Source: Lachnospiraceae bacterium UBA935
Lineage (GTDB): Bacteria; Bacillota; Clostridia; Lachnospirales; Lachnospiraceae
NCBI GenBank assembly: GCA_002293525.1
Contig: DBDJ01000036.1
Coordinates: 13,352 to 77,351, forward strand
Reading direction: 5' to 3'
DNA length: 64,000 nucleotides
This document shows, piece by piece, positions 57,099 through 64,000 of the stretch. The stretch's first letter is position 1, and every line of letters begins with the position of its first letter. The position numbers and the translations under genes were made by a program. Under the pieces are notes generated by a model. That model was not told where the DNA came from. It made no database searches and saw only the letters and a program-made list of their open reading frames with translations.

Positions 57099-57787
57099 GT
57101 CTGTACTCCTTCAGATTTGAAAATACCGGTTCCGACTCTTATCATATCGGCACCTTCCTCTATGGCCACGTGATAATCTCCAGTCATGCCCATAGACAAA
57201 ATATCCATACTAGTATTATCAATGTTTTTACTTGCGATGTCAACAGATAATTGCTTCAATTTTACAAAGTGACTGCGATTATCCTCCGCATTTTCCGTTA
57301 ACGGCGCAATCGTCATCAAGCCCTTCACACGTATCCCCGGAAGCTTTGCTGCCGCAGCCACCAACTGCAACGCATCTTCTGCCGTCGTCCCATATTTCGA
57401 GATTTCCCCAGCTACATTCACCTCAATCAGGACATTGACTGTAATCCCGCGCTTTTCTGCTTCCCTGCTGATTTCTTCCGCCAGCCGCAAAGAGTCAACG
57501 CTATGGATCAAATATACCCGTTCAACAATATATCTGACCTTATTACGTTGCAAATGTCCGATCAAATGCCATTTAATATCTTTCGGAAGCAAATCCATCT
57601 TTCCGATCAACTCCTGCACCCGGTTCTCACCAAAGTGTCGAATCCCTTCATCATATGCCTCCATAATCTTCTCAGGCGGATTATTCTTACTCACCGCAAC
57701 CAAAACAACCTCATCCCGTTTCCGCCCAACCCTTTTGCACGCTTCACATATCCCCTTCTCTATCCCATCCAAGTTGTCCCGAACCAT
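57089..57787 (-). CDS. YggS family pyridoxal phosphate homeostasis protein
   Basis: A 232-residue barrel protein that binds pyridoxal phosphate and helps control its cellular level. The PLP lysine is in VAVSKNNP; HFGENRVQEL and the phosphate-binding SMGMTGDYHVAI-EEGADMIRVGTGIF region are present. The frame opens at 57811, but AGAGGA lies 9 nt before the third ATG at 57787, and MVRDNLDGI matches usual family starts. It overlaps sepF by 10 nt. Confidence 0.93.
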   Translation of the reverse strand: MVRDNLDGIEKGICEACKRVGRKRDEVVLVAVSKNNPPEKIMEAYDEGIRHFGENRVQELIGKMDLLPKDIKWHLIGHLQRNKVRYIVERVYLIHSVDSLRLAEEISREAEKRGITVNVLIEVNVAGEISKYGTTAEDALQLVAAAAKLPGIRVKGLMTIAPLTENAEDNRSHFVKLKQLSVDIASKNIDNTSMDILSMGMTGDYHVAIEEGADMIRVGTGIFKSEGVQTWA

Positions 57788-57908
57788 AACCGACATTCCT
57801 CTCTCTCTCATACGCCCATTGCAAACTTCCAGCCAGCACTCCCCACTCTATTCCAACAAATCAGTAAACCATTCAAGAAGAACGCCACACCTTCTTCCAA
57901 CGATTACG

Positions 57909-57979
57909 AAGAACGCCCTGCGTTCTTCCAAACATGATTAGAATATCTTTGGCGGCGTTCTATGCCGCCTTAGATATTC
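57909..57979 (-). terminator. Two stem-loops downstream of the HlyD-like gene
   Basis: GAATATCT..GGCGGC pairs with GCCGCC..AGATATTC (57941-57979), a strong stem just after the HlyD-like stop. A second stem GAAGAACGC/GCGTTCTTC (57909-57929) uses the same sequence as the palindrome at the end of yhbY (35887-35909). Confidence 0.75.
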
Positions 57980-57987
57980 TTCATGTT

Positions 57988-59376
57988 TTATTCATAAATC
58001 AACTCATTCTCATTAACAGTACTAGCATCCAGAACAATATAATCGTACACGCTAAGTCCGTACTGGGTATTGGAACGGACAATGGCATATTCGTCATTCT
58101 GATACAGAATATTGATCTGTTTAAAGTCAGCATATCCTTTATTTACATTATAGACACCGATAAGACTGCCGCGTTTACTGACCGTATACTTTTCAGTGGA
58201 ATCCGGCTTAATCAGATAATCCCCGATCCGCAGCATCATGTCGTCCAGATAATATTCACTCTCGGTTTCATGATAAATGGCTGTTTCAACAAACTCTGTT
58301 GTCGGTTCCCCGGCTTCGGTAAATGATTCTCTCAGAACACCCTGAACGCCGTTCTGCCCCCCCTTTGTTATGTACTCTCTGGGCACAATGAAAAACTCTT
58401 TTTCTACAATCGACGAATTGGGGATTTTTAAGCCGGTTTCTTCTTCGGTAATCAGTTCGATATCAATGAAGCGATCCATACAAAAGGTAATCATCGAATT
58501 GGTAAGCTCTAATTCTACAAAGGTATCGCCGGCTTCGTTGGTAAAAGGAGTCACTTTTCCCCAGGACAGATATTGATTTTTCAGGAATTTTACCTTTACG
58601 TACTCGGCCTCAGTTAACTCGTCGGCTTTTTCCTTATCGGTCGGAATCACGATAGACCAGACCTCATTCGTAGACAGTTTGTAGACCGGATCGCCTGGCC
58701 CCACCAGGTTATTGCTGATTAGCTGTGTCTTTCCATACTCTTTTTCATCAAAAATCTCCAGGGTCATCTGATCTAAAGTAAGGTCTTCATAGCCGTCCAC
58801 AGAATAAACGACAATCCCCGATATCGGAGAACTGCCAAAATAAATCTGATTGGCATCGGATCCGTTGATTTCATTGATCCCTTGCAAAATATTTTGATTG
58901 GCAAGCTTTAACACGGTTCCTTGTACGTTATATTTAAAATCGTAGACAGTGGAAAAATTACTTTCTTCAAAATCATTCACAAAGCCCAGTATTTCTGTCT
59001 TTAATTCTGCCAGATCCGCCGAGGTGAGGGTATTCTCACCCGGTTCCTGATTGCTCAGGTATTCACTCAATTCTCCCAGCTGGTCAACGGCATATACCGG
59101 ATTGCCAACTCCAGTACGTACCCCTTCGCGGGCAAGATAGCTGATATAACCCGCTTGATCCGCTTCAATGATGGTCTCGTCACGCAATGCCACGCCGCGG
59201 TAGATGTTATTGGATGACAAGGAACCCGCTTTCACCTCATAGGGAACAATATGTTTTTGGGTGAAAAACATAAAGATACAAATAATAATATACACGAAAA
59301 TAATCGCAAAGATAATCATGCCGATATTGAGATTGATCGGTTTCCGATATTTGGTTATTTTCTGCCTCTCTGCCAA
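57988..59376 (-). CDS. HlyD-like membrane-anchored adaptor protein
   Basis: A 462-residue protein with one N-terminal transmembrane helix (about residues 17-37) and a large extracellular part. YRGVALRDETIIEADQAGYISYLAREGVRTGVGNPVYAVD resembles the lipoyl/barrel-sandwich part of HlyD-type adaptors, and a short helical hairpin region follows. It has no ABC transporter partner nearby. Similar proteins are encoded next to sepF in Lachnospiraceae, so a cell-envelope or division role is possible. The start is TTG at 59376, 7 nt after GGGAGG. Confidence 0.75.
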   Translation of the reverse strand: MAERQKITKYRKPINLNIGMIIFAIIFVYIIICIFMFFTQKHIVPYEVKAGSLSSNNIYRGVALRDETIIEADQAGYISYLAREGVRTGVGNPVYAVDQLGELSEYLSNQEPGENTLTSADLAELKTEILGFVNDFEESNFSTVYDFKYNVQGTVLKLANQNILQGINEINGSDANQIYFGSSPISGIVVYSVDGYEDLTLDQMTLEIFDEKEYGKTQLISNNLVGPGDPVYKLSTNEVWSIVIPTDKEKADELTEAEYVKVKFLKNQYLSWGKVTPFTNEAGDTFVELELTNSMITFCMDRFIDIELITEEETGLKIPNSSIVEKEFFIVPREYITKGGQNGVQGVLRESFTEAGEPTTEFVETAIYHETESEYYLDDMMLRIGDYLIKPDSTEKYTVSKRGSLIGVYNVNKGYADFKQINILYQNDEYAIVRSNTQYGLSVYDYIVLDASTVNENELIYE

Positions 59377-59415
59377 GAACTCGCCTCCCTTGACTTATCG
59401 GTCTGCTATTCTAAA

Positions 59416-59437
59416 GACCCCGGAAAAATCCGGGGTC
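59416..59437 (-). terminator. Hairpin after the P-loop gene
   Basis: A perfect 8-bp stem GACCCCGG/CCGGGGTC with a 6-nt A/T loop is followed on the minus strand by TTTAGAA. It separates the P-loop gene from the HlyD-like gene. Confidence 0.65.
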
Positions 59438-59455
59438 AGTGAATTTCATTACCCT

Positions 59456-59875
59456 TTATAAAGATACAATTACTTTTGACTTTAAGGAATCGGACACTTC
59501 TCCGACATCCAAAGATGCGCTTAAGACAAATTTTATATTAAACTTAGTGCTGATTTTCTCTAACTCATCGATAATTTCATCGATATGGCCGTCTTCTTTA
59601 CAGGCAATTGTCAGGAAACTGTCGAAATACATCTGCTCTAAATCATGATCCTGAGAAATGATACCGCTTACAAAGCCTAGAAATCCATTGCTGTCCGGTA
59701 TCATATGCTCTGACACGTTGATAAGCCTTATTTTATTATTCAGCTCATACATATGCTTAGCATTTTTATCCAGATAAACTATGTTTCCGGATGCTTTCTG
59801 AATCTCGGCATTTACTATTTCCAGCAGATATTTCGTTTTCCCTTTTCCTTTTTTACCTAAAATTAACTGCACCAT
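59456..59875 (-). CDS. Small P-loop NTPase of unknown function
   Basis: A 139-residue protein with Walker A GKKGKGKT at residues 7-14. Later segments NIVYLDKN, NKIRLINV and FVLSASLDV look like alternating strands of a minimal RecA-like or PilT-like core, but no clear Walker B or hexamerisation motif is seen. Such small proteins occur near cell-division genes in Lachnospiraceae and I know no assigned function. AGGAGGG precedes the ATG. Confidence 0.8.
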   Translation of the reverse strand: MVQLILGKKGKGKTKYLLEIVNAEIQKASGNIVYLDKNAKHMYELNNKIRLINVSEHMIPDSNGFLGFVSGIISQDHDLEQMYFDSFLTIACKEDGHIDEIIDELEKISTKFNIKFVLSASLDVGEVSDSLKSKVIVSL

Positions 59876-60117
59876 TGGCAGACCCTCCTATAGCGAATGA
59901 AATTTGCTCAAGCTAATATACTATTATTATAAGTGAATGCAATGTAAATAACAACCTATAATCAATTTAACCTTATTCACGTTACTGTTCAGACCCTAGA
60001 CGAAGTGTATCAAACTGCTGCTCCACAGTAACAACGTTCTGCAAACGTTTGCACAAGTTGTAAAGAACTGAACAGCGTAAAACACCTCGCAGTGGTCCGA
60101 ACTGTAACTTATTCAGC

Positions 60118-60741
60118 TCATAAAAATGGCATGACAGCGGCATTGATAACCCAGGTGACAAGCGATATTACCATACCTACGATGGCGCAGATCCTACCGG
60201 TAACCGCAAGGCTTCTTCCGGAGGAATTCATTCCTGCCCTGGCCATTGACAGAGCTACAGCGGAAACGATAATACCGATGAGAGGCATGATCAACGAACC
60301 GACTATCGATGCAATCCCGACCGCCAGTGCGGCAACGGCTTGTCCTTTATTATCCACCGTCTGTACCGGAACCGGCTGGCCGGAAGCACTTGCGGCTGCC
60401 GCATCCATTTTGCTCATATCGGGAACGCTTTGCTGTAAGGTTACTATTAATGCTTCCAGATTATTCCGATACATTTTCTTAGGTAAAGCACCAAAAAAAC
60501 CGGTCAGGCCCATCTCGCCGCCAAAGGGCCCTTTCATCCATGCTTCCAGATGAAATATTCCGTTCATGTACGACCATTTCAGGTACTTGTACCCTTCAAT
60601 CATTGCGTCGCCGCACCTAAGGCACTCTTCCCTTTTCCATTCCGAAGGCGCGTAACCGCCTTTCTGCAGGAAGTCTCCCATCATAAAATTGACAAATTCA
60701 GCGGGCTGGTTCAGGTTAACATCCTTTACAAATCTGGCCAT
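60118..60741 (-). CDS. Hypothetical protein with a DUF4190-like membrane pair
   Basis: A 207-residue protein. The N-terminal half (about 1-110) is soluble, with VKDVNLNQPAEFVNFMMGDFLQ, two cysteines and a Gly-rich MKGPFGGEMGLTGFFGALPKK segment. A linker leads to two C-terminal transmembrane helices in a DUF4190-like arrangement (NKGQAVAALAVGIASIVGSL and GRICAIVGMVISLVTWV). AAGGAG is 8 nt before the ATG at 60741; a TTG 6 nt earlier is less likely. The function is unknown. Confidence 0.75.
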   Translation of the reverse strand: MARFVKDVNLNQPAEFVNFMMGDFLQKGGYAPSEWKREECLRCGDAMIEGYKYLKWSYMNGIFHLEAWMKGPFGGEMGLTGFFGALPKKMYRNNLEALIVTLQQSVPDMSKMDAAAASASGQPVPVQTVDNKGQAVAALAVGIASIVGSLIMPLIGIIVSAVALSMARAGMNSSGRSLAVTGRICAIVGMVISLVTWVINAAVMPFL

Positions 60742-60783
60742 AATCAATACTCCTTTTCATGTTGTTTATTTAAATTAATTGCT

Positions 60784-61779
60784 CTAATTAATTTCACTTT
60801 CAAGCATCCCTGTCATCTGGTCATACAGGGCATCACGACTGTCGGAGCGCATTATAATTGAGATATAAAGTTTTTCCGTTGTGTCTTTGCAGACAATGGC
60901 CAAACAATGGCCGGCGGCATTGGTCGTGCCGGTTTTACCGCCCAGCACGGTCACTTGTTCCGGAGCCGGCTTCACGCCTTGCAGATATAAATTAGTGGTA
61001 TTGACGGGAATCTCCCGTAAATCGCCGGCGGCAGTGGTAATCGTGGTAGTATACTGGGGCATCTGGATAATCTGATTAAACGCTTCGTATTTGATCGCCT
61101 CGTTCAAGATCAGATAGAGGTCATAAACCGTGGTATAATGACTGTCGTCCGTCAGGCCGTGGGGATTGACAAAATTGCTGTTCGTGGCTCCCAGTCTTTT
61201 TGCCTCCTCATTCATCATGGCCAGAAAGCCGTCCAACGAACCGCCCACACCTTCGGCAACGATGATGGCGGCATCATTGGCAGAATTGATCATCATCAGA
61301 TGCAGAGCCTGCGAAAGCGTCAGCTGGTCGCCCGGCCTTAAACCGCATACCTGAGCGCCTGATTCCGTGATCGTTACATTCTCGCTTGCAGTTATGACAG
61401 AATCCATGGAACCGTATTTTATCGCCACCAGAGCTGACAAAATTTTTGTCAGACTGGCCGGTGACAGCTGCTCATGGACATTCTGGGCATACATCGTGTT
61501 TTGATCGGACAGGCTGAATAATCCTGCGCTCAGCACTTCCTTAAGATTTTCCTGCTGATTGTCGGTATTCTCGGTTATGACACAGAGTTCCGCGGCAAAC
61601 GGCGTCGCGGCCGGAACCTCATCTTCCATGCTGACGATCCGGTAACTGCTAACGGCACTGTCGGGAACATATGCGAGAGGATAGTCATTACTGCCGCAAC
61701 CGGTAAGCCCGGCCTGTAAAACAAGAATGAGCGACAAAAGTTTTATACCCAAAGGTTTTTTCTTATTTATACATCTCAC
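60784..61779 (-). CDS. D-alanyl-D-alanine carboxypeptidase (peptidase S11) lipoprotein
   Basis: A penicillin-binding protein of the S11 family that trims the terminal D-alanine from peptidoglycan stems. Its 331 residues carry a lipoprotein signal (LTGC, Cys28), the active-site Ser109-Leu-Thr-Lys112, Ser166-Ala-Asn168 and Lys282-Thr-Gly motifs. The lipid anchor replaces the C-terminal amphipathic helix usual in DacA, and the protein is shorter. The GTG at 61779 overlaps the mgsA stop and uses GGAG inside mgsA, so the two are coupled. It is next to rodA in the same direction. Confidence 0.93.
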   Translation of the reverse strand: MRCINKKKPLGIKLLSLILVLQAGLTGCGSNDYPLAYVPDSAVSSYRIVSMEDEVPAATPFAAELCVITENTDNQQENLKEVLSAGLFSLSDQNTMYAQNVHEQLSPASLTKILSALVAIKYGSMDSVITASENVTITESGAQVCGLRPGDQLTLSQALHLMMINSANDAAIIVAEGVGGSLDGFLAMMNEEAKRLGATNSNFVNPHGLTDDSHYTTVYDLYLILNEAIKYEAFNQIIQMPQYTTTITTAAGDLREIPVNTTNLYLQGVKPAPEQVTVLGGKTGTTNAAGHCLAIVCKDTTEKLYISIIMRSDSRDALYDQMTGMLESEIN

Positions 61780-62158
61780 GCCACTCCATATCTCCTCTAT
61801 CCAATGATTTTATTAACAGTTCAGCGGTGGCCAGATTGGTTGCCACGGGAATGTTATGTATGTCACACAGACGTACTACATTATTCATGTCCGGCTCATG
61901 AGACGCAAGCGTCAGCGGATCCCGCAGCATAATGACCAGATCGATCTGATTATGCTCGATCTGGGCACCGATCTGTTTTTCGCCGCCAAGATGCCCGGCC
62001 AGATATTTATGGATCGTCAGATTGGTGACATCCTCAATCAGCCTGCCGGTAGTTCCCGTCGCAAACAGATCGTTTTTATTCAGAATCCCCCGATAAGCAA
62101 TGCAGAAATTCTGCATCAGTATTTTTTTGCTATCATGGGCAATTAATGCTATATTCAT
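61763..62158 (-). CDS. mgsA: Methylglyoxal synthase MgsA
   Basis: MgsA converts dihydroxyacetone phosphate to methylglyoxal and phosphate, relieving phosphate limitation in glycolysis. The 131 residues include FATGTTGRLI (phosphate-binding), GGEKQIGAQI, the Asp-bearing DLVIMLRDPL and NIPVATNLATAELLI. The gene order minD-minE-rodA-mgsA is common in Lachnospiraceae. GGAGGGATT precedes the ATG, and its 3' end overlaps the D,D-carboxypeptidase gene. Confidence 0.95.
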   Translation of the reverse strand: MNIALIAHDSKKILMQNFCIAYRGILNKNDLFATGTTGRLIEDVTNLTIHKYLAGHLGGEKQIGAQIEHNQIDLVIMLRDPLTLASHEPDMNNVVRLCDIHNIPVATNLATAELLIKSLDRGDMEWREMYK

Positions 62159-62223
62159 AGGTAATCCCTCCTACACCCTTTCCTTTTGCCGTACCTTGCG
62201 TAACGTAACAGTGACAGTAAGTG

Positions 62224-63330
62224 TTATTTTCGAATGCGTTGCAGTCCAACGTTTAGAACAAAACCGATCCCGATAAACGAGCTTACCAGCGAGGTCAGGC
62301 CATGACTGACAAACGGAAGCGGCAGGCCGGTATTGGGGAGCAGAAAAGTGGCCACGCCGATATTGACAAACGCCTGTAGGCCGATCATACATCCTACCCC
62401 GGCAGCAATTATGGTACCCGCAAGATCTTTCGCCCTTCTGGCAATCAGCAGGCACTCCGTCGAAATCAGAAATATGAGAATAATCACGCTGCAAGCGCCG
62501 ATAAACCCGAACTCCTCTCCGATTACAGCAAAGATAAAGTCGGTTTCCTGTTCAGCAATATAGTTGGCATTTTTAACCGAGCTGATCAGATTGTTTTTAT
62601 AGCCCTTTCCGTATAACTGTCCCGAACCGATCGCCATAACCGAGTTTTCCTGCTGAAACCCTTCCGTCATAGAGTACTCTTCTTGGTTGATGAAAGCCAT
62701 AATGCGTTTGCGCTGGTAATCATTAATAAGATCCTGATCAGGCTGGATCACGATAAGCAAAAATATCACTGCCGCAGGAACCGCTACAGCTAATACACCG
62801 GCAATGATCTTCCAGCTTAATCCACCGATAAACATGATGACACAAAAAATCATGACCACGACTATACTGGTGGATAAATCCGGCTGTAAATATACTAAGG
62901 TCACCGGTATGGCAAACAGGAAACAGCATAATAAAATCCGGCTGAACGTATTAAGCTTCTCTTTATGTTTCATAATAAACTGTGCAAAGAATAAAATCAA
63001 TATTATTTTTGCGATTTCTGAAGGCTGAAACTGAATGCCGAACAAAATTAGCCAACGCTGCGCCACGCCCCGGCCTTCTCCCATGGCAATTACCATAGAA
63101 AGCAAGACCAAATTGGCAATATACATGACCCAATATAGGTTAAGCAGGACGGAGTAATCAAAAAGGGAGATCACCATCATCAGAAACAAGCCGGTGAGAA
63201 AGCCGGAAATCTGCCTTCCCTGCAGGGATTCTTCCGCGCTTCCTATGGCTAAAATTCCGATGATGGTCAATGCCGTCACAAATATCACTAACTTAAAATC
63301 AAAATCCCTGATCCGGTAATGCTTGAGCAT
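62224..63330 (-). CDS. rodA: Rod-shape peptidoglycan glycosyltransferase RodA
   Basis: RodA is the SEDS-family transglycosylase of the cylindrical wall-synthesis complex. The 368-residue protein has about ten hydrophobic segments, with QPSEIAKIILILFFAQF, VYLQPDLSTSIVVVMIF (with the essential Asp in QPDLST) and FLLPNTGLPLPFVSHGLTSL. SEDS paralogues FtsW and SpoVE are longer at the ends. Its position beside minDE and mgsA supports RodA. AAAGGGAA precedes the ATG. Confidence 0.92.
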   Translation of the reverse strand: MLKHYRIRDFDFKLVIFVTALTIIGILAIGSAEESLQGRQISGFLTGLFLMMVISLFDYSVLLNLYWVMYIANLVLLSMVIAMGEGRGVAQRWLILFGIQFQPSEIAKIILILFFAQFIMKHKEKLNTFSRILLCCFLFAIPVTLVYLQPDLSTSIVVVMIFCVIMFIGGLSWKIIAGVLAVAVPAAVIFLLIVIQPDQDLINDYQRKRIMAFINQEEYSMTEGFQQENSVMAIGSGQLYGKGYKNNLISSVKNANYIAEQETDFIFAVIGEEFGFIGACSVIILIFLISTECLLIARRAKDLAGTIIAAGVGCMIGLQAFVNIGVATFLLPNTGLPLPFVSHGLTSLVSSFIGIGFVLNVGLQRIRK

Positions 63331-63405
63331 GCAGTTCCCTTTCTCAATTGGTATTTATATACAAGTAAAATACAGCTGTATTCCGCGAGGTGATTTACAT
63401 GATAT

Positions 63406-63681
63406 TTACAAATTTTTATTGAGGTCGATAATGGGAATATTGGCATAAAGGGAAGGGTTTTTCATATTGCGCCCTTTATTATTCCCGGTCTGGTTGATCT
63501 GTATTTCCATGCTTTTGCTGTCAATCTTCATGTATTTGGACAGCACCTTGACGATGTCCATTTTAATCATTTCTATCATTTCCTGGGAACAGTTGACCCG
63601 GTCGGATATCAGCAGGATTTTCAGCCTGTCTTTAGCAATCTCATTGGATTTCTTTCGTCTGAACAGATTTTTCACTTTCAT
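63406..63681 (-). CDS. minE: Cell division topological specificity factor MinE
   Basis: MinE stimulates the MinD ATPase and sets the Min gradient that places the division site. The 91-residue protein has the N-terminal membrane-targeting MKVKNLFRRKKSNEIAKDRLK and the MinD-interacting region ILLISDRVNCSQEMIEMIKMDIVKVLSKY, followed by the dimerisation strand. It overlaps minD by four bases (ATGA). Confidence 0.95.
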   Translation of the reverse strand: MKVKNLFRRKKSNEIAKDRLKILLISDRVNCSQEMIEMIKMDIVKVLSKYMKIDSKSMEIQINQTGNNKGRNMKNPSLYANIPIIDLNKNL

Positions 63682-64000
63682 TTTGTGCCCCCCTGACTTT
63701 TATGAAAAATACCGGTTACTTTTGTCCAGAATGATATGCTTTTGTCAAATTCCATAAAGGGTACTTCTTTTCCCGCTACCCGGTAACAGATATTCTGATA
63801 GGCCCGCCCTGCCAGAGTGCTGTTGCCTACCAAGGGCTCGCCCTGATTGGTCGCTATTACGACATTTTCATCGTCCGGCACGACACCGATCAGGGGAAGG
63901 GCCAGAATCTCCACGACATCGGAAGCGCTCATCATGTCGCCCCTTTTTACCATATCCAGCCGCATCCGGTTGATCATCAGGTCGATTTTCTTGAATTCTT
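63678..64000 (-). CDS. minD: Septum site-determining protein MinD (C-terminal part)
   Basis: The last 106 or so residues of MinD, which continues past the right edge of the window. INRMRLDMVKRGDMMSASDVVEIL and LIGVVPDDENVVIATNQGEPLVG are diagnostic, and the C-terminal amphipathic membrane-targeting helix ends the protein. The Walker motifs are outside the window. MinD is the ATPase that MinE regulates. Confidence 0.94.
   Translation of the reverse strand, partial: EFKKIDLMINRMRLDMVKRGDMMSASDVVEILALPLIGVVPDDENVVIATNQGEPLVGNSTLAGRAYQNICYRVAGKEVPFMEFDKSISFWTKVTGIFHKSQGGTK

Noticed and set aside
57435..57941. Ser/Thr-rich frames on the plus strand over yggS
   Set aside because: They are antisense to a clear conserved gene and end in the terminator region. 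Their composition is typical of a shadow frame.

Overview
The window is chromosomal DNA of a low- to mid-GC Gram-positive anaerobe of class Clostridia, most likely Lachnospiraceae or a close relative. This rests on gene order and gene families: rpmB/asp23/fakA/recG, rsmD/coaD/ylbJ, a B12-radical-SAM/rng/rplU/prp/rpmA/obg/yhbY/nadD/yqeK/rsfS block, hisZ with short-form hisG, minD/minE with rodA and mgsA, and sepF/yggS. AGGAGG-type ribosome binding sites and TTGACA/TATAAT promoters are common. I see no rRNA, tRNA, CRISPR array or prophage block.

Layout. 1-5562: divergent rpmB, then asp23-like, fatty-acid kinase fakA, recG and a DegV/FakB-type lipid-binding protein. 5645-9925: a type IIA topoisomerase pair (parE/parC type). 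9962-16900: a small DUF2628-like membrane protein, rsmD, coaD, a coiled-coil protein, a cell-wall amidase overlapping a Sel1-repeat lipoprotein, and a convergent ylbJ-like gene. 17260-20264: HAD phosphatase, a membrane protein, an RluA-family pseudouridine synthase and recU. 20574-28724: a his operon from a near-consensus promoter (hisZ, hisG, hisD, hisB, and a HisIE enzyme carrying an N-terminal HisA/HisF-like barrel), running into a large YfhO-type membrane protein. 28922-37706: translation and ribosome-assembly block. 37721-44675: MATE pump, DUF378 protein and a branched-chain amino-acid ABC transporter. 44703-51366: cytidylate-kinase-like gene, lexA divergent from a YneA-like LysM protein with LexA boxes in the promoter, a tyrosine recombinase overlapping a TtcA-like gene, an AI-2E-type transporter, a repeat-rich small protein and a second cytidylate-kinase-like gene. 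51718-53539: XRE regulator plus a zinc-ribbon/Ltp-repeat membrane protein. 53707-64000, all on the minus strand: rluD-type, lspA, aroB, sepF, yggS, HlyD-like, a P-loop protein, a DUF4190-like protein, D,D-carboxypeptidase, mgsA, rodA, minE and the end of minD.

Most genes are housekeeping. The unusual part is between them. Short tandem arrays, each with its own unit, lie in many intergenic gaps; several begin inside the last codons of the upstream gene and run past its stop. In two cases (15-nt units at 31501 and 18-nt units at 50511) the array is in coding phase beyond the stop. There is also a two-copy, about 120-bp palindromic element with terminal inverted repeats (35313 and 40804), a possible single-arm remnant at 17908, and a 22-bp repeat shared by positions 1 and 35924. 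The other points of interest are the HisA/F-like domain without recognisable catalytic aspartates fused to HisIE, and the SOS locus with a LexA site inside a perfect-consensus promoter.
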